This document shows positions 24,133 to 32,478 of a stretch of 64,000 bases of DNA, in pieces. Position 1 is the stretch's first letter; each line of letters begins with the position of its first letter. The stretch is from the NCBI GenBank assembly GCA_024235855.1, contig JACKLN010000004.1:186001-250000 (forward strand), given 5' to 3'. This stretch comes from Burkholderiaceae bacterium. GTDB lineage: Bacteria > Pseudomonadota > Gammaproteobacteria > Burkholderiales > Burkholderiaceae_C. Both the position numbers and the translations under genes were made by a program. The notes below the pieces were generated by a model that saw only the letters and a program-made list of their open reading frames with translations, was not told the origin of the DNA and searched no databases.

Positions 24133-24900
24133 TCAGGCGGGCAGGCGGTAGTTCTCCGGACCCATCAGGTCGATGCCGCACGCCAGCTGGCGCGCCCAGG
24201 CGATGAAGTCGGGGATCGCCTGGCCGGCCAGCGGCGCGCCGTGCTGCGGCACGATCATGCGGATGGGCAGCGGCTCGACCATGTCGGCCCACCAGCGCAG
24301 GACCTTGCCCGACACCATGTAGCGGCGGTGGAAGGCTTCCATCGACGGCTTGAGCGTGGCGAGGTCCGTCACCGGCTGCTGGGCCAGCTGGCCCGACACC
24401 AGCGACACGCCCAGGTCGCCGGAGAACAGGATCCGGCTCACCGGATCCCAGAACTGGAAGTTGCCCTCGGCGTGCAGGAAGTGCGCCGGCAGCGCCAGCA
24501 GGTCGTGCCGGCCGACGCGGATGCGCTGCCCCTGGTCGGGAATGGCCACGATGCGGCCGCTGGTCTTGCCCGGCTTGCAGAAGTGCGGGATGAAGCGTTC
24601 CCACACACGGGAGATGTAGATCTTCGCCTGCGTGGCCGTGGTCCAGCGGTCCAGCGAGGCCACGATGTCGGGGTCGGCGTGCGAGGCGATGATGGCCGCC
24701 AGCCTGTTCGGCGGGAAGTGGCGCGTCATGCCCAGGTACAGCTCGCCATAGGCCAGGTTGCCGCCGGGGTCGATGACGGCGCCGGTGTCGCCGTCGACGA
24801 TCAGGAACTGGTTGGACTGCACGGCGTCACCGGCCTCGTCCGTCAGGTCGCTGAACATCAGCACCCGATGGCCGTCGTGGTCGTACAGGAGGGTCGACAT
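24133..24900 (-). CDS. ODP-like metallo-beta-lactamase-fold diiron protein
   Basis: A 255-aa MBL-fold protein starting MSTLLYDHDGHRVLMF. The metal motif is SHADPDIV, with H74, D76 and D78, that is HxDxD rather than HxHxDH. Further ligands are in LHAEGNFQFWD, LFSGDLG and IVPQHGAPL. This pattern matches the oxygen-binding diiron (ODP/flavodiiron-related) branch rather than hydrolytic lactamases. No flavodoxin domain follows. The likely role is O2 or NO sensing or reduction with a partner electron donor; this is inference from motif. It stands between a PepSY membrane protein and an MFS gene. Confidence 0.8.
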   Translation of the reverse strand: MSTLLYDHDGHRVLMFSDLTDEAGDAVQSNQFLIVDGDTGAVIDPGGNLAYGELYLGMTRHFPPNRLAAIIASHADPDIVASLDRWTTATQAKIYISRVWERFIPHFCKPGKTSGRIVAIPDQGQRIRVGRHDLLALPAHFLHAEGNFQFWDPVSRILFSGDLGVSLVSGQLAQQPVTDLATLKPSMEAFHRRYMVSGKVLRWWADMVEPLPIRMIVPQHGAPLAGQAIPDFIAWARQLACGIDLMGPENYRLPA

Positions 24901-24946
24901 GGGGCGGAATTCTGGTCGACCCCCACCACGCGCCACTTGAGCGCCG

Positions 24947-25654
24947 TCAAGCCCGGCGACGAAGCCGCCGCCGGATGGCCACCACCGAAAGCCACGCACC
25001 GGCCGCCACCAGCGCCCAGGCCGTCACCGACGCGGCGCGCAGCCAGCCGTTGTTGAAGTCCTCGCCGCCGCCGTAGTCCATGATGTGCAGGCGCCAGAAG
25101 AAGTCGTACCAGACCCAGGCCTCGTTGCGCAGGGCGATGAACTCGCCGCCCTGGCCGTCCAGGTAGACCCGCGTGCGCAGGCCATCGGCCCAACGCACGC
25201 GCCACAGGTCGCGACGGCCGCCGACTTCGTCGACGATGCCCAGGCGTCGGGGGACACGCTCGACCCGTTCGACGGCCACCGGCTCGCCGAGCGACGGGGC
25301 CAGGGCGCGGGCGAACGCGCGCAGCTCGCCGACATCCGGCGCCACCCACGCGGCACCGGACACCAGCCGGTACACCGGCTGCGCCTGCCCGGCCACACGC
25401 ACCCGCCAGGCCGTGCCGCGCGGCGTGGCCACGGCGGTGACGGCGCTCACGCTGGCCGCGTCCAGGTCGTCCAGGCCCGGGGGCAGCGTGGTCAGCGTCA
25501 AGGCCGGGCGCTGCAGCACGTCGCCGCCCTTGACCCAGGGTTCGAACGGCAGCCAGGCGAACAGCAGGCCACCGGTCACCCAGACCAGCACCTGCAGGCC
25601 AACGAGCCAGCCCAGCCAGCGGTGCCAGCGCCAGGCGTGTGCGGTGAATGTCAT
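24947..25654 (-). CDS. PepSY domain membrane protein
   Basis: The 235-aa protein has an N-terminal membrane segment (WHRWLGWLVGLQVLVWVTGGLLFAW, preceded by HAWRW), a periplasmic region with two PepSY-like beta-alpha units (about residues 50-190, including WRVRWADGLRTRVYLDGQGG) and a C-terminal membrane segment (SVTAWALVAAGAWLSVVAI). Members are linked to iron-siderophore uptake or reductase systems; nothing here shows iron. The motif HIMDYGGGEDFNNGWLR before the second segment is typical. First gene of the PepSY-MBL-MFS-epimerase run. Confidence 0.8.
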   Translation of the reverse strand: MTFTAHAWRWHRWLGWLVGLQVLVWVTGGLLFAWLPFEPWVKGGDVLQRPALTLTTLPPGLDDLDAASVSAVTAVATPRGTAWRVRVAGQAQPVYRLVSGAAWVAPDVGELRAFARALAPSLGEPVAVERVERVPRRLGIVDEVGGRRDLWRVRWADGLRTRVYLDGQGGEFIALRNEAWVWYDFFWRLHIMDYGGGEDFNNGWLRAASVTAWALVAAGAWLSVVAIRRRLRRRA

Positions 25655-26035
25655 GCGCGGATGATGGCGTCAAAAGTCCGGCCAGCTACGGCGGTGTCGG
25701 CCGGACGACGCCGTCGGCGGCGCTCGAGATCCGGCAACGGTCAGGCCAACGGCGCTGGTGATGGCGGAAACCGGGATCCTGCGCCCCCGCGACGTTGCAG
25801 TGGCGGCAGCGCGGCACCGACCGGCCGAGGGATCCTGGCTATGCACGGACGCAGCGCGCCGGTGCGCGGACTACCCCCATTCCGGGGCTGGGTGGTGCTG
25901 CAGCGCCAACGGGATTGCCTTGGATCAATCCCCCTGGGGTATCCGGCGCGTAGCTTTGGACAAATTCATACCCGGTGTGGCGTCTGCGGTTGGCCACAGC
26001 ACCGGGCCGCCCTGTCCACGAGAGGAGATCGACCC
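25655..26035. other. Gene-free leader region upstream of a PEP-CTERM gene
   Basis: This 381-bp region holds no convincing gene. It contains two short G/C palindromes, CCCCC-ATTCC-GGGG (25874-25887) and CCCC-T-GGGG (25931-25939, flanked by AT at 25928-25929 and TAT at 25940-25942). An AT-richer stretch follows at 25951-25970. The Shine-Dalgarno AGGAG precedes the next ATG at 26036. A sigma-54 -24/-12 pair, common before PEP-CTERM genes, was looked for and no clear match was found. Confidence 0.4.
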
Positions 26036-27598
26036 ATGCCGTTGTCCACGCCATCGACGACACCCCACGCGCCCAACGATCGCACCCGCCCGGGACGGTG
26101 GACCCGGGTGGCCGTGTGCGCAGCGCTGGCCACGCTGGGCACCATGCCGGCCAGCGCGATCAGCGTCGCCTGGGACCAGGCCGGCGGCGGCCACTGGGCG
26201 CTGGCCACCAACTGGTCGCCCGTGGGCGTGCCCGGCCCGGCCGACGACGTCTTCATCAGCATGGCGTCCGCCTCGCCCTACACCGTGCTGGTCAACCGCT
26301 ACAACAACCAGGTGCAGTTCTCCGCCGGCAGCGTCAAGATCACGCAGCCCAACGCGACGCTGAGCGTGCAGTACACGTCCGGCCTGTCGGGCGCCGAACT
26401 GGAGGTCGCGGACACCCTGGCCGTCACCGCCGGCACCCTGCGGCTCGCCGGCGCCGGCGACAAGATGGCCTACGTGCACGCCGACAACGGCATGACCTTC
26501 GGTGCCGATGCCCTGGTGAAGACCCAGGGCAACGCGCGGCTGGGCGGCAGCATCGCCAACTCGGGCACGCTGGACATGAACGGCGGTGGCTACCTGGACG
26601 GTACCGGCACGCTGGAGAACCAGGGCCTGGTCACCCTGGGCGCCTTGGGCGCCAGCATCTACACCGCCATCGGCCACACCACGCTCAACGGCGGCACCTT
26701 CGAAGTGACGGCGCCGGTGGGCAACTACGGCCAGGTGGCGATCGGCGCCTTCACCAACCTGCAGGGCGGCACGGTGCGCCTCCAGGGCACGACCAAGTTG
26801 AGGATGACCCAGCCCGGCCTGGTGAACCATGGCGTGGTCGAGCTGGTGGATGACCGCGCCACGATCACCGTGTTGTCGGGCACGCCGCGCCTGGTCAACG
26901 CGGCCGATGGCCTGGTCGACCTGCAGGTGGGCAACGGCGGCGTGCGCACCATCAACACCACGCTGGACAACGCCGGCCTGGTGGAGGTGGCGGCCGACCT
27001 GCTGCTCAACGGCTACCAGGCGGCCCACGTGAACAGCGGGCGGATCCACCTGGCCAACGGCGCCACGGCGACGATCAGCGGCGTCAGCGGCACCAGCTTC
27101 ACCAACACCGCCACGGGCCGCATCGACGGCAACGGCACGCTCGACCTGCGCGGCCTGCCGAGCTTCATCGATCACGGGACGCTGTCGCCCGGCAACTCCT
27201 TTGGCCGGATCGACATCCTCGGCGACTACCACCAGGCGGCCGACGGCGTGCTGGACTTCGAGATCGGCGCCGACGGGCAGGACCTGATCGTCGTCGACGG
27301 CGGCACCGCGCTGTTCGAAGGCACTTTGCGCATCCACTTCGTCGACGGCTTCGCACCGTCGCAGGGCGACACTTTCGAGTTGATCTCCGGTGCCGTGACG
27401 GCCAGCTTCAGCCAGCTGGAAGTGCTGGGCCTGGCGCCGGGCTACGACTTCGAACTCGGCGGCGACGGCGGGCTGGCGCTGGTGGCCATCGAGGTGCCGC
27501 CGGTGCCGGAGCCGGGGCAGTTGGCCCTGTTGCTGGCCGGGCTGGCCGTCGTCGGCTGGCGGGCACGCCGCAGAGGCGTCGCGGGCACACCGGACTGA
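26036..27598 (+). CDS. PEP-CTERM beta-helix-like surface protein
   Basis: The start at ATG 26036, after an AGGAG site, gives 520 aa. The signal lies in RVAVCAALATLGTMPASA. The mature protein is a long run of short repeated strands rich in Asn/Gly/Thr (NTTLDNAGLVEVAADLLLNG, GTLDLRGLPSFIDHGTLSPG), typical of beta-helical adhesins and autotransporter-like passengers. Instead of a beta-barrel it ends with a PEP-CTERM signal, VPEPGQLALLLAGLAVVG plus a basic tail, so an exosortase would handle it. Likely a surface or extracellular matrix protein; the partner is unknown. Its orientation is opposite to the other two PEP-CTERM genes. Confidence 0.85.
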   Translation: MPLSTPSTTPHAPNDRTRPGRWTRVAVCAALATLGTMPASAISVAWDQAGGGHWALATNWSPVGVPGPADDVFISMASASPYTVLVNRYNNQVQFSAGSVKITQPNATLSVQYTSGLSGAELEVADTLAVTAGTLRLAGAGDKMAYVHADNGMTFGADALVKTQGNARLGGSIANSGTLDMNGGGYLDGTGTLENQGLVTLGALGASIYTAIGHTTLNGGTFEVTAPVGNYGQVAIGAFTNLQGGTVRLQGTTKLRMTQPGLVNHGVVELVDDRATITVLSGTPRLVNAADGLVDLQVGNGGVRTINTTLDNAGLVEVAADLLLNGYQAAHVNSGRIHLANGATATISGVSGTSFTNTATGRIDGNGTLDLRGLPSFIDHGTLSPGNSFGRIDILGDYHQAADGVLDFEIGADGQDLIVVDGGTALFEGTLRIHFVDGFAPSQGDTFELISGAVTASFSQLEVLGLAPGYDFELGGDGGLALVAIEVPPVPEPGQLALLLAGLAVVGWRARRRGVAGTPD

Positions 27599-27634
27599 CG
27601 GCAGGCGGGGGCGGCTGGCGACGCGCGCACGCGC

Positions 27635-28621
27635 TCAGCCCGGGTACAGCCCCCGCCCCTGCGCCATCAGCCGCACCAGGCCGAACAGCGCGTCCAGGTT
27701 CGGTGTGGCCACGCCCACGCGCGCGGCGATCTCGCGCACCGCGGCCACGATGCCGTCGAGCTCCAGGCTGCGCCCGGCCTCCACGTCCTGCAGCATCGAG
27801 GTCTTGAAGGCGCCGAGCTTGCGCGTCACCGCGTGACGGTCCTCCGGGCTCTGGTCGATGGCACAGCCGATGCGCGCGCCGACGGCGGCCACCTCCACCA
27901 TGACGGCGGAACAGAAGGCGCGCACCAGCGGGTCGTCGAGGATGCGGTCGGCGGTGGCACCGGTGAGCGCCGACACCGGGTTCATCGTGACGTTGCCCCA
28001 GAGCTTGTACCAGAGCGCCCGGTGGATGGCCGGCTCGGCCGTGACCTCGAAGCCGGCGCGGGCCAGCAGTTCCACCACACGGCCCAGGCGCGCGCTCTTC
28101 GAACCATCGGGCTCGCCGACGATCAGGCCCCAGCCCATGCGGTGCTGCACGTGCCCGGGCGCCGTGGTGCCGGCGGCGATGTGCACCACGCAGCCCAGCA
28201 CCTGGGCCGGCGGCAGCACGGGCGCGATCACGCCGCCCGGGTCCACGGTCTCCAGCGCCATGCCGGCGGCCTCGCCCGGCAGGCCGCGGCCGAACCACCA
28301 GGGCACGCCGTTCATCGCCGGCAGGATCACGGTGTCCGGCCCCACCAGCGGCGCCAGCTTCGGGGCCAGCGGCGCCAGCGCCTGGCCCTTGACGGCCACC
28401 ACCAGCAGTTCGGCCGGGCCCAGCGCGGCCGCATCGTCGCTCGCCATCTGGACCTTCGCGTGCCAGTGCCGGTTGCCGCTGTCCATGCGCCAGCCCTGGC
28501 TGCGCAGCGCCTGCAGCGTGTCGCCGCGGGCATAGGCCGCCACCGGCACGCCGCCGTCCAGCGCCAGCCGGGTCCCGATGCAGCCGCCGATGGCCCCAGC
28601 GCCGACGATCACCGTCCTCAT
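27635..28621 (-). CDS. 2-dehydropantoate 2-reductase (ketopantoate reductase family)
   Basis: A 328-aa Rossmann enzyme starting MRTVIVGAGAIGGCIGTRLAL with the NADPH GxGxxG. The C-terminal helical domain has KLWGNVTMNPVSALTGATADR, the family's K-x-x-x-N-x-x-x-N/P-S substrate block. In pantothenate synthesis PanE reduces ketopantoate to pantoate. Burkholderiales carry several paralogues, so this may act on a related 2-oxo acid; hence no gene symbol. It is 10 bp downstream of the ParA-like gene. Confidence 0.87.
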   Translation of the reverse strand: MRTVIVGAGAIGGCIGTRLALDGGVPVAAYARGDTLQALRSQGWRMDSGNRHWHAKVQMASDDAAALGPAELLVVAVKGQALAPLAPKLAPLVGPDTVILPAMNGVPWWFGRGLPGEAAGMALETVDPGGVIAPVLPPAQVLGCVVHIAAGTTAPGHVQHRMGWGLIVGEPDGSKSARLGRVVELLARAGFEVTAEPAIHRALWYKLWGNVTMNPVSALTGATADRILDDPLVRAFCSAVMVEVAAVGARIGCAIDQSPEDRHAVTRKLGAFKTSMLQDVEAGRSLELDGIVAAVREIAARVGVATPNLDALFGLVRLMAQGRGLYPG

Positions 28622-28631
28622 CGCCCCGTCC

Positions 28632-29360
28632 TCACGGCGCGATCTTGGCGAACGCGTCGTAGACGTGGTTCATCCACAGCTTGAGGCGCTGGCGCTCCAT
28701 CAGGCCCAGGCCGGGGCCGTCGATGGCACCCCCATTGCGGGCCGCCCAGAAACTGCTGTTGCGGGCGTCGATCTTCTGCACCACGGCATCGTGCAGCTTC
28801 TTGAGTTCCACCACGCGGGCGCCCAGGCCCAGCGCCCGTTCGAGTTCGCCGCTGCGCTCCAGGATGCCGAAGTCATCCCCGCGCAGGTGGTTCTTCACCA
28901 GCACGTAGCGCACGCGCTGGCCGAAGCGGTCCAGCAGGCGCTTGAGCAGGTCCACCGAGTCGCGCCCGGCGTCCATCACGTGCCAGTAGTGCACGCCGAT
29001 GCCCGACAGGTCGGCCATGTCCAGCACGCCCGACTCGTCCATCCACTTCACCAGCGGCTCCTGCGTCTGCGCCGCCAGGTCCACCAGCACACGGCGACCG
29101 GGCTGCTCGATGGCGGTCTCGACGATCCGGTCCAGCGCCTCGTAGCTGTCGGTCAGGGCCGGCGACGAGTACTCGGCGTAGAAGCGCAGCAGCGACCCGT
29201 GCGAGCGGTCGGTGTCGAAGCCGATGAAGGGGATCTCGTGGTCGATGAAGTACTGCGCCAGCAGGCGCGAGACCATCGACTTGCCGACACCCCCCTTCTC
29301 GCCACCGATCAGGTGGATCTGCGAGCTGGTGGTGTTCTCGAGGGTGGGAACGTCGTCCAT
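28632..29360 (-). CDS. Orphan ParA/MinD-like P-loop ATPase
   Basis: The 242-aa protein carries a deviant Walker A IHLIGGEKGGVGKSMVSRLL (two lysines, as in ParA/MinD) at residues 15-34. A switch-like FIGFDTDRSHGSLLRF and Walker B-like VLVDLAAQTQEP follow. It lacks a ParB/MinC-like neighbour and an obvious amphipathic C-terminus. Similar proteins are annotated as mobilisation or nucleotide-binding proteins of unknown role. Position 10 bp upstream of a ketopantoate reductase gene suggests co-transcription without clarifying function. Confidence 0.78.
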   Translation of the reverse strand: MDDVPTLENTTSSQIHLIGGEKGGVGKSMVSRLLAQYFIDHEIPFIGFDTDRSHGSLLRFYAEYSSPALTDSYEALDRIVETAIEQPGRRVLVDLAAQTQEPLVKWMDESGVLDMADLSGIGVHYWHVMDAGRDSVDLLKRLLDRFGQRVRYVLVKNHLRGDDFGILERSGELERALGLGARVVELKKLHDAVVQKIDARNSSFWAARNGGAIDGPGLGLMERQRLKLWMNHVYDAFAKIAP

Positions 29361-29417
29361 GCGCTGCGGTGCCGGGGTTGATTACGATCGACGCCGATTG
29401 TGCAACGCGAGCCCGCC

Positions 29418-30170
29418 ATGGCCCAAGACACCCCGCCGCCGGTCCGCATCGCGATGTGGAGCGGCCCGCGCAACATCTCCACCGCGCTGATGCGCGCCTG
29501 GGAGAACCGCGGCGACTGCGCCGTCAGCGACGAGCCGCTGTACGCGCACTACCTGCAGGTCACTGGACTGGACCACCCGGCGGCGGCCGAGGTCATCGCC
29601 GCCGGCGACACCGACCTGGCACGCGTGACCGCGGCCCTGACCTCCGGGCCGGTGCCAGACGGACGGGCCATCTGGTACCAGAAGCACATGAGCCACCACC
29701 TGCTGCCGGGCATGGACACGGCCTGGGTCCACGCGCTGCACAACGTCTTCCTGATCCGTGACCCGGCCCTGGTGGTGGCCAGCTACGTGAAGAGCCGCGC
29801 GCAATGCGAGCCGGCCGACATCGGCCTGCTGCAGCAAGCCGAGCTGTTCGACCGCGTGGCCGACCGGCTGGGCCGCGCGCCGCTGGTGATCGACGGCGAA
29901 CGCTTCCTGCAGGACCCGTCCAGGCACCTGCAGGCGCTCTGTGCCGACACCGGCGTGCCGTTCACCGACCGCATGCTGCATTGGCCTGCCGGCCCGCGTG
30001 ACAGTGACGGCGTCTGGGCCCCCCACTGGTATGCGGCGGTGTGGCGCAGCACGGGATTCGAGCCCTGGAGCCCCCGCACGGCCGCGCTGGACGCTGCCGG
30101 CCAGCACGTGGCCGACGCCTGCCGCCCCGCCTATGAACGACTGCAGCAGCACGCCTTGAGCACGCCTTGA
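29418..30170 (+). CDS. Sulfotransferase-like P-loop protein
   Basis: A 250-aa protein (ATG at 29418; an upstream in-frame start at 29400 is possible). The N-terminal MWSGPRNISTALMRAWENRG is a PAPS-type 5'-phosphosulfate loop variant, followed by DEPLYAHYL. NVFLIRDPALVVASYVKSR resembles the 3'-phosphate-binding R-D-P-x-x-x-x-x-S motif of sulfotransferases. The acceptor is unknown. One nucleotide separates its TGA from the ATG of the dehalogenase-like gene, so the pair is translationally coupled. Confidence 0.75.
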   Translation: MAQDTPPPVRIAMWSGPRNISTALMRAWENRGDCAVSDEPLYAHYLQVTGLDHPAAAEVIAAGDTDLARVTAALTSGPVPDGRAIWYQKHMSHHLLPGMDTAWVHALHNVFLIRDPALVVASYVKSRAQCEPADIGLLQQAELFDRVADRLGRAPLVIDGERFLQDPSRHLQALCADTGVPFTDRMLHWPAGPRDSDGVWAPHWYAAVWRSTGFEPWSPRTAALDAAGQHVADACRPAYERLQQHALSTP

Positions 30171-30171
30171 G

Positions 30172-31065
30172 ATGAACGACCTCTTCCCCGGCTTCGCCGT
30201 CCACCGCATCGACACCGCCCCGGGCGTCCAGCTGTTCGCCCGCAGCGGCGGCGACGGCCCGCCGCTGCTGGTGCTGCACGGCCACCCGCAGACGCACGTG
30301 ATCTGGCACCGCGTGGCGCCCGCCCTGGCCCGGCACTTCACCCTGGTGCTGCCGGACCTGCGCGGCTATGGCGACAGCGGCAAGCCACCCGGCGAGCCGG
30401 ACCACGCCAACTACAGCAAGCGCACGATGGCCGCCGACCTGGTAGCGCTGATGCGCGCGCTGGGCCACGACCGCTACGCCGTGCTCGCACACGACCGCGG
30501 TGCCCGCGTGGCGCACCGGCTTGCGATGGACCACCCGCAGGCCGTCAGCCGCATGACGCTGCTGGACATCGCCCCCACGCTGGCCATGTACGAGCAGACC
30601 GACGAGACCTTTGCCCGCGCGTACTGGCACTGGTTCTTCCTGATCCAGCGTGCGCCGACGCCGGAACGGCTGATCGAGGCCAGCCCGCGCGGCTGGATGC
30701 AGGCGACGATGGGTGTGCGGGGCGACCTCGCCGTCTTCGACGCACGGGCGCTGGCCGAGTACGAGCGCTGCCTGTCCCAGCCCGGTTCGGCCCACGCGGT
30801 CTGCGAGGACTACCGCGCTGCGGCCACCATCGACCTCGTGCACGACCGGGCCGACCGCGACGCCGGCCGCCGGCTGGGCACGCCGCTGCAGGTGCTGTGG
30901 GGCGAGCGCGGCATCATCGCCCGCTGCTTCGACGCCCTGTCCGAGTGGCGGCGCGTGGCCCACGACGTGCGTGGCGGCACCCTGCCCTGCGGGCACTACG
31001 TGCCGGAGGAAGCCCCGCAGGCGCTGCTCGACGCCGCCCTGCCCTTCCTCACGGCCGCGCGCTGA
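30172..31065 (+). CDS. Alpha/beta-hydrolase, fluoroacetate/haloacetate dehalogenase-like
   Basis: The 297-aa protein carries the haloacetate dehalogenase pattern: HGHPQTHVIWHRVAP (oxyanion region), DLRGYGDSGKP, the nucleophile loop LAHDRGARVAHRLAMDHP with Asp108, Arg109 and Arg112, and YWHWFFLIQ with the halide-pocket His153/Trp154. The CEDYRAAATIDLVHD block has a further pocket Tyr, and the general base His is in LPCGHYVPEEAP. All residue classes of characterised fluoroacetate dehalogenases are kept in order. Expected reaction is hydrolytic C-F/C-Cl cleavage of a haloacetate, giving glycolate. Physiological substrate remains unproven; epoxide hydrolases are the nearest alternative. Confidence 0.82.
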   Translation: MNDLFPGFAVHRIDTAPGVQLFARSGGDGPPLLVLHGHPQTHVIWHRVAPALARHFTLVLPDLRGYGDSGKPPGEPDHANYSKRTMAADLVALMRALGHDRYAVLAHDRGARVAHRLAMDHPQAVSRMTLLDIAPTLAMYEQTDETFARAYWHWFFLIQRAPTPERLIEASPRGWMQATMGVRGDLAVFDARALAEYERCLSQPGSAHAVCEDYRAAATIDLVHDRADRDAGRRLGTPLQVLWGERGIIARCFDALSEWRRVAHDVRGGTLPCGHYVPEEAPQALLDAALPFLTAAR

Positions 31066-31071
31066 ACTGGA

Positions 31072-32478
31072 TCAGGGCGCGATGGATTCCGCGTAGTCCA
31101 TCAGTTCGCCCAGCAGCGCCTGGCCGTCGTCGTCGGCCGTCTCGGCCAGCGTGTCCAGCTTTTCCTGCCACGGGCCGATGAGCTCGCCGAAGCGGTCGGC
31201 GCAGTGCTGGGCCCAGCGTTCGCGGCCCGCTTCGTCCAGCGTCTCCGGGAAGTTGCGCGCGCGGTAGCGGAAGAACAGTTCGTCCAGCCGCGGGTCGTCG
31301 AAGGCCGGCTGGCGTTCGGCCAGTTCGCGGGGCGACAGCCGGCGCAGGCGCTGCAGCAGCGCGCGGTCGGCGTTGCCGACGAAGCCGCCGTAGAGGTCCT
31401 CGTCGACGTCGCGCACGACGCCGTCGTCGGGCCGCTGGAACAGCTCGCGCCACATGCCGTCCATCAGCCCGCCCAGCGCCGCGGCGCGTTCGGCATGGCG
31501 CAGCACCTGGTCGACGTCGAGCTGCCACCGCTGCACCGCCGGGCCCAGCGCCTTCAGGTTGCCGAAGACCACCGGGCTCTTGTTGACGTGGATGGTCTTG
31601 ATGGGCAGCCGGCTCACGCCCTCGGGCAGGTCGGCCGCACGCGTGAACAGGCGCAGCCGCGCTTCCTCCAGCGTCAGCGACGCCAGCGCCTGCGGGTCCT
31701 CGGCCAGGTCCCAGACGATGAGCTCGTTCTTGTTCGTCGGGTGCGGCGCCAGCGGCCACACCACGGCCAGGCAGCCGCGCTCCACCGGGTACATGCCCGA
31801 CAGGTGCACGAAGGGCCGGCCCTGGCCGATCTCGGCCCACACGGCGTGCTTGTCGCGCAGCTTCAGGCAGAAGTCCCACAGCCGCGGCTGCGCGGTCTTG
31901 ACGGCACGCGCCACGGCGATGGTGGCGCGCACGTCGGACAGCGCGTCGTGCGCCGCCTCGTGCGCCAGTCCGTTGGCGGCGGTCAGGTGCTCCAGCTTGA
32001 AGGAGGCGCGGCCGTCGTCGTGGGTCGGCCACCGCAGGCCCTCGGGCCGCAGCGACCACGCCGCGCGCACCACGTCCAGCAGGTCCCAGCGGCTGCAGCC
32101 GTTCTGCCACTCGCGCGCGTAGGGATCGGCCAGGTTGCGCCACAGCATGAAGCGCGTGACCTCGTCGTCGAAGCGGATGCTGTTGTAGCCCACGCCGCAG
32201 GTGCCGGGGCGGGCCAGTTCGTCCTCGATGGCCGCGGCGAACGCGTGCTCGGGCACACCGCGCGCCAGGCAGGTCTGCGGCGTGATGCCGGTCAGCAGGC
32301 AGGCCTCCGGGTCGGGCAGGAAGTCCGGCGCCGGCGCGCAGTACTGCAGCAGCGGCTCGCCGGTCTCGTTGAGGTCGGCATCGGTGCGCACGCCGGCGAA
32401 CTGCGCCGGCCGGTCGCGCCGCGGGTTGCGGCCAAAGGTCTCGTAGTCGTGCCAGTAGAAGCTGAAGTCAGCGCTCAT
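31072..32478 (-). CDS. sbcB: Exodeoxyribonuclease I
   Basis: The start MSADFSFYWHDYETFGRNP (ATG at 32476-32478) gives 468 aa, close to the 475 aa of E. coli ExoI. DEDDh exonuclease acids are in YWHDYETFG, VGYNSIRFDDEV and AHDALSDVRATIAVA. The SH3-like and C-terminal domains continue to DYAESIAP. It degrades single-stranded DNA 3' to 5' in recombination and mismatch repair. It ends 6 bp from the convergent dehalogenase gene and its start overlaps the LysR gene's stop by 11 bp. Confidence 0.94.
   Translation of the reverse strand: MSADFSFYWHDYETFGRNPRRDRPAQFAGVRTDADLNETGEPLLQYCAPAPDFLPDPEACLLTGITPQTCLARGVPEHAFAAAIEDELARPGTCGVGYNSIRFDDEVTRFMLWRNLADPYAREWQNGCSRWDLLDVVRAAWSLRPEGLRWPTHDDGRASFKLEHLTAANGLAHEAAHDALSDVRATIAVARAVKTAQPRLWDFCLKLRDKHAVWAEIGQGRPFVHLSGMYPVERGCLAVVWPLAPHPTNKNELIVWDLAEDPQALASLTLEEARLRLFTRAADLPEGVSRLPIKTIHVNKSPVVFGNLKALGPAVQRWQLDVDQVLRHAERAAALGGLMDGMWRELFQRPDDGVVRDVDEDLYGGFVGNADRALLQRLRRLSPRELAERQPAFDDPRLDELFFRYRARNFPETLDEAGRERWAQHCADRFGELIGPWQEKLDTLAETADDDGQALLGELMDYAESIAP

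Noticed and set aside
25655..26035. Sigma-54 promoter before the beta-helical PEP-CTERM gene
   Set aside because: Several GG-N10-GC spacings exist by chance in GC-rich DNA, but no clear TGGCAC-N5-TTGC pair was found.
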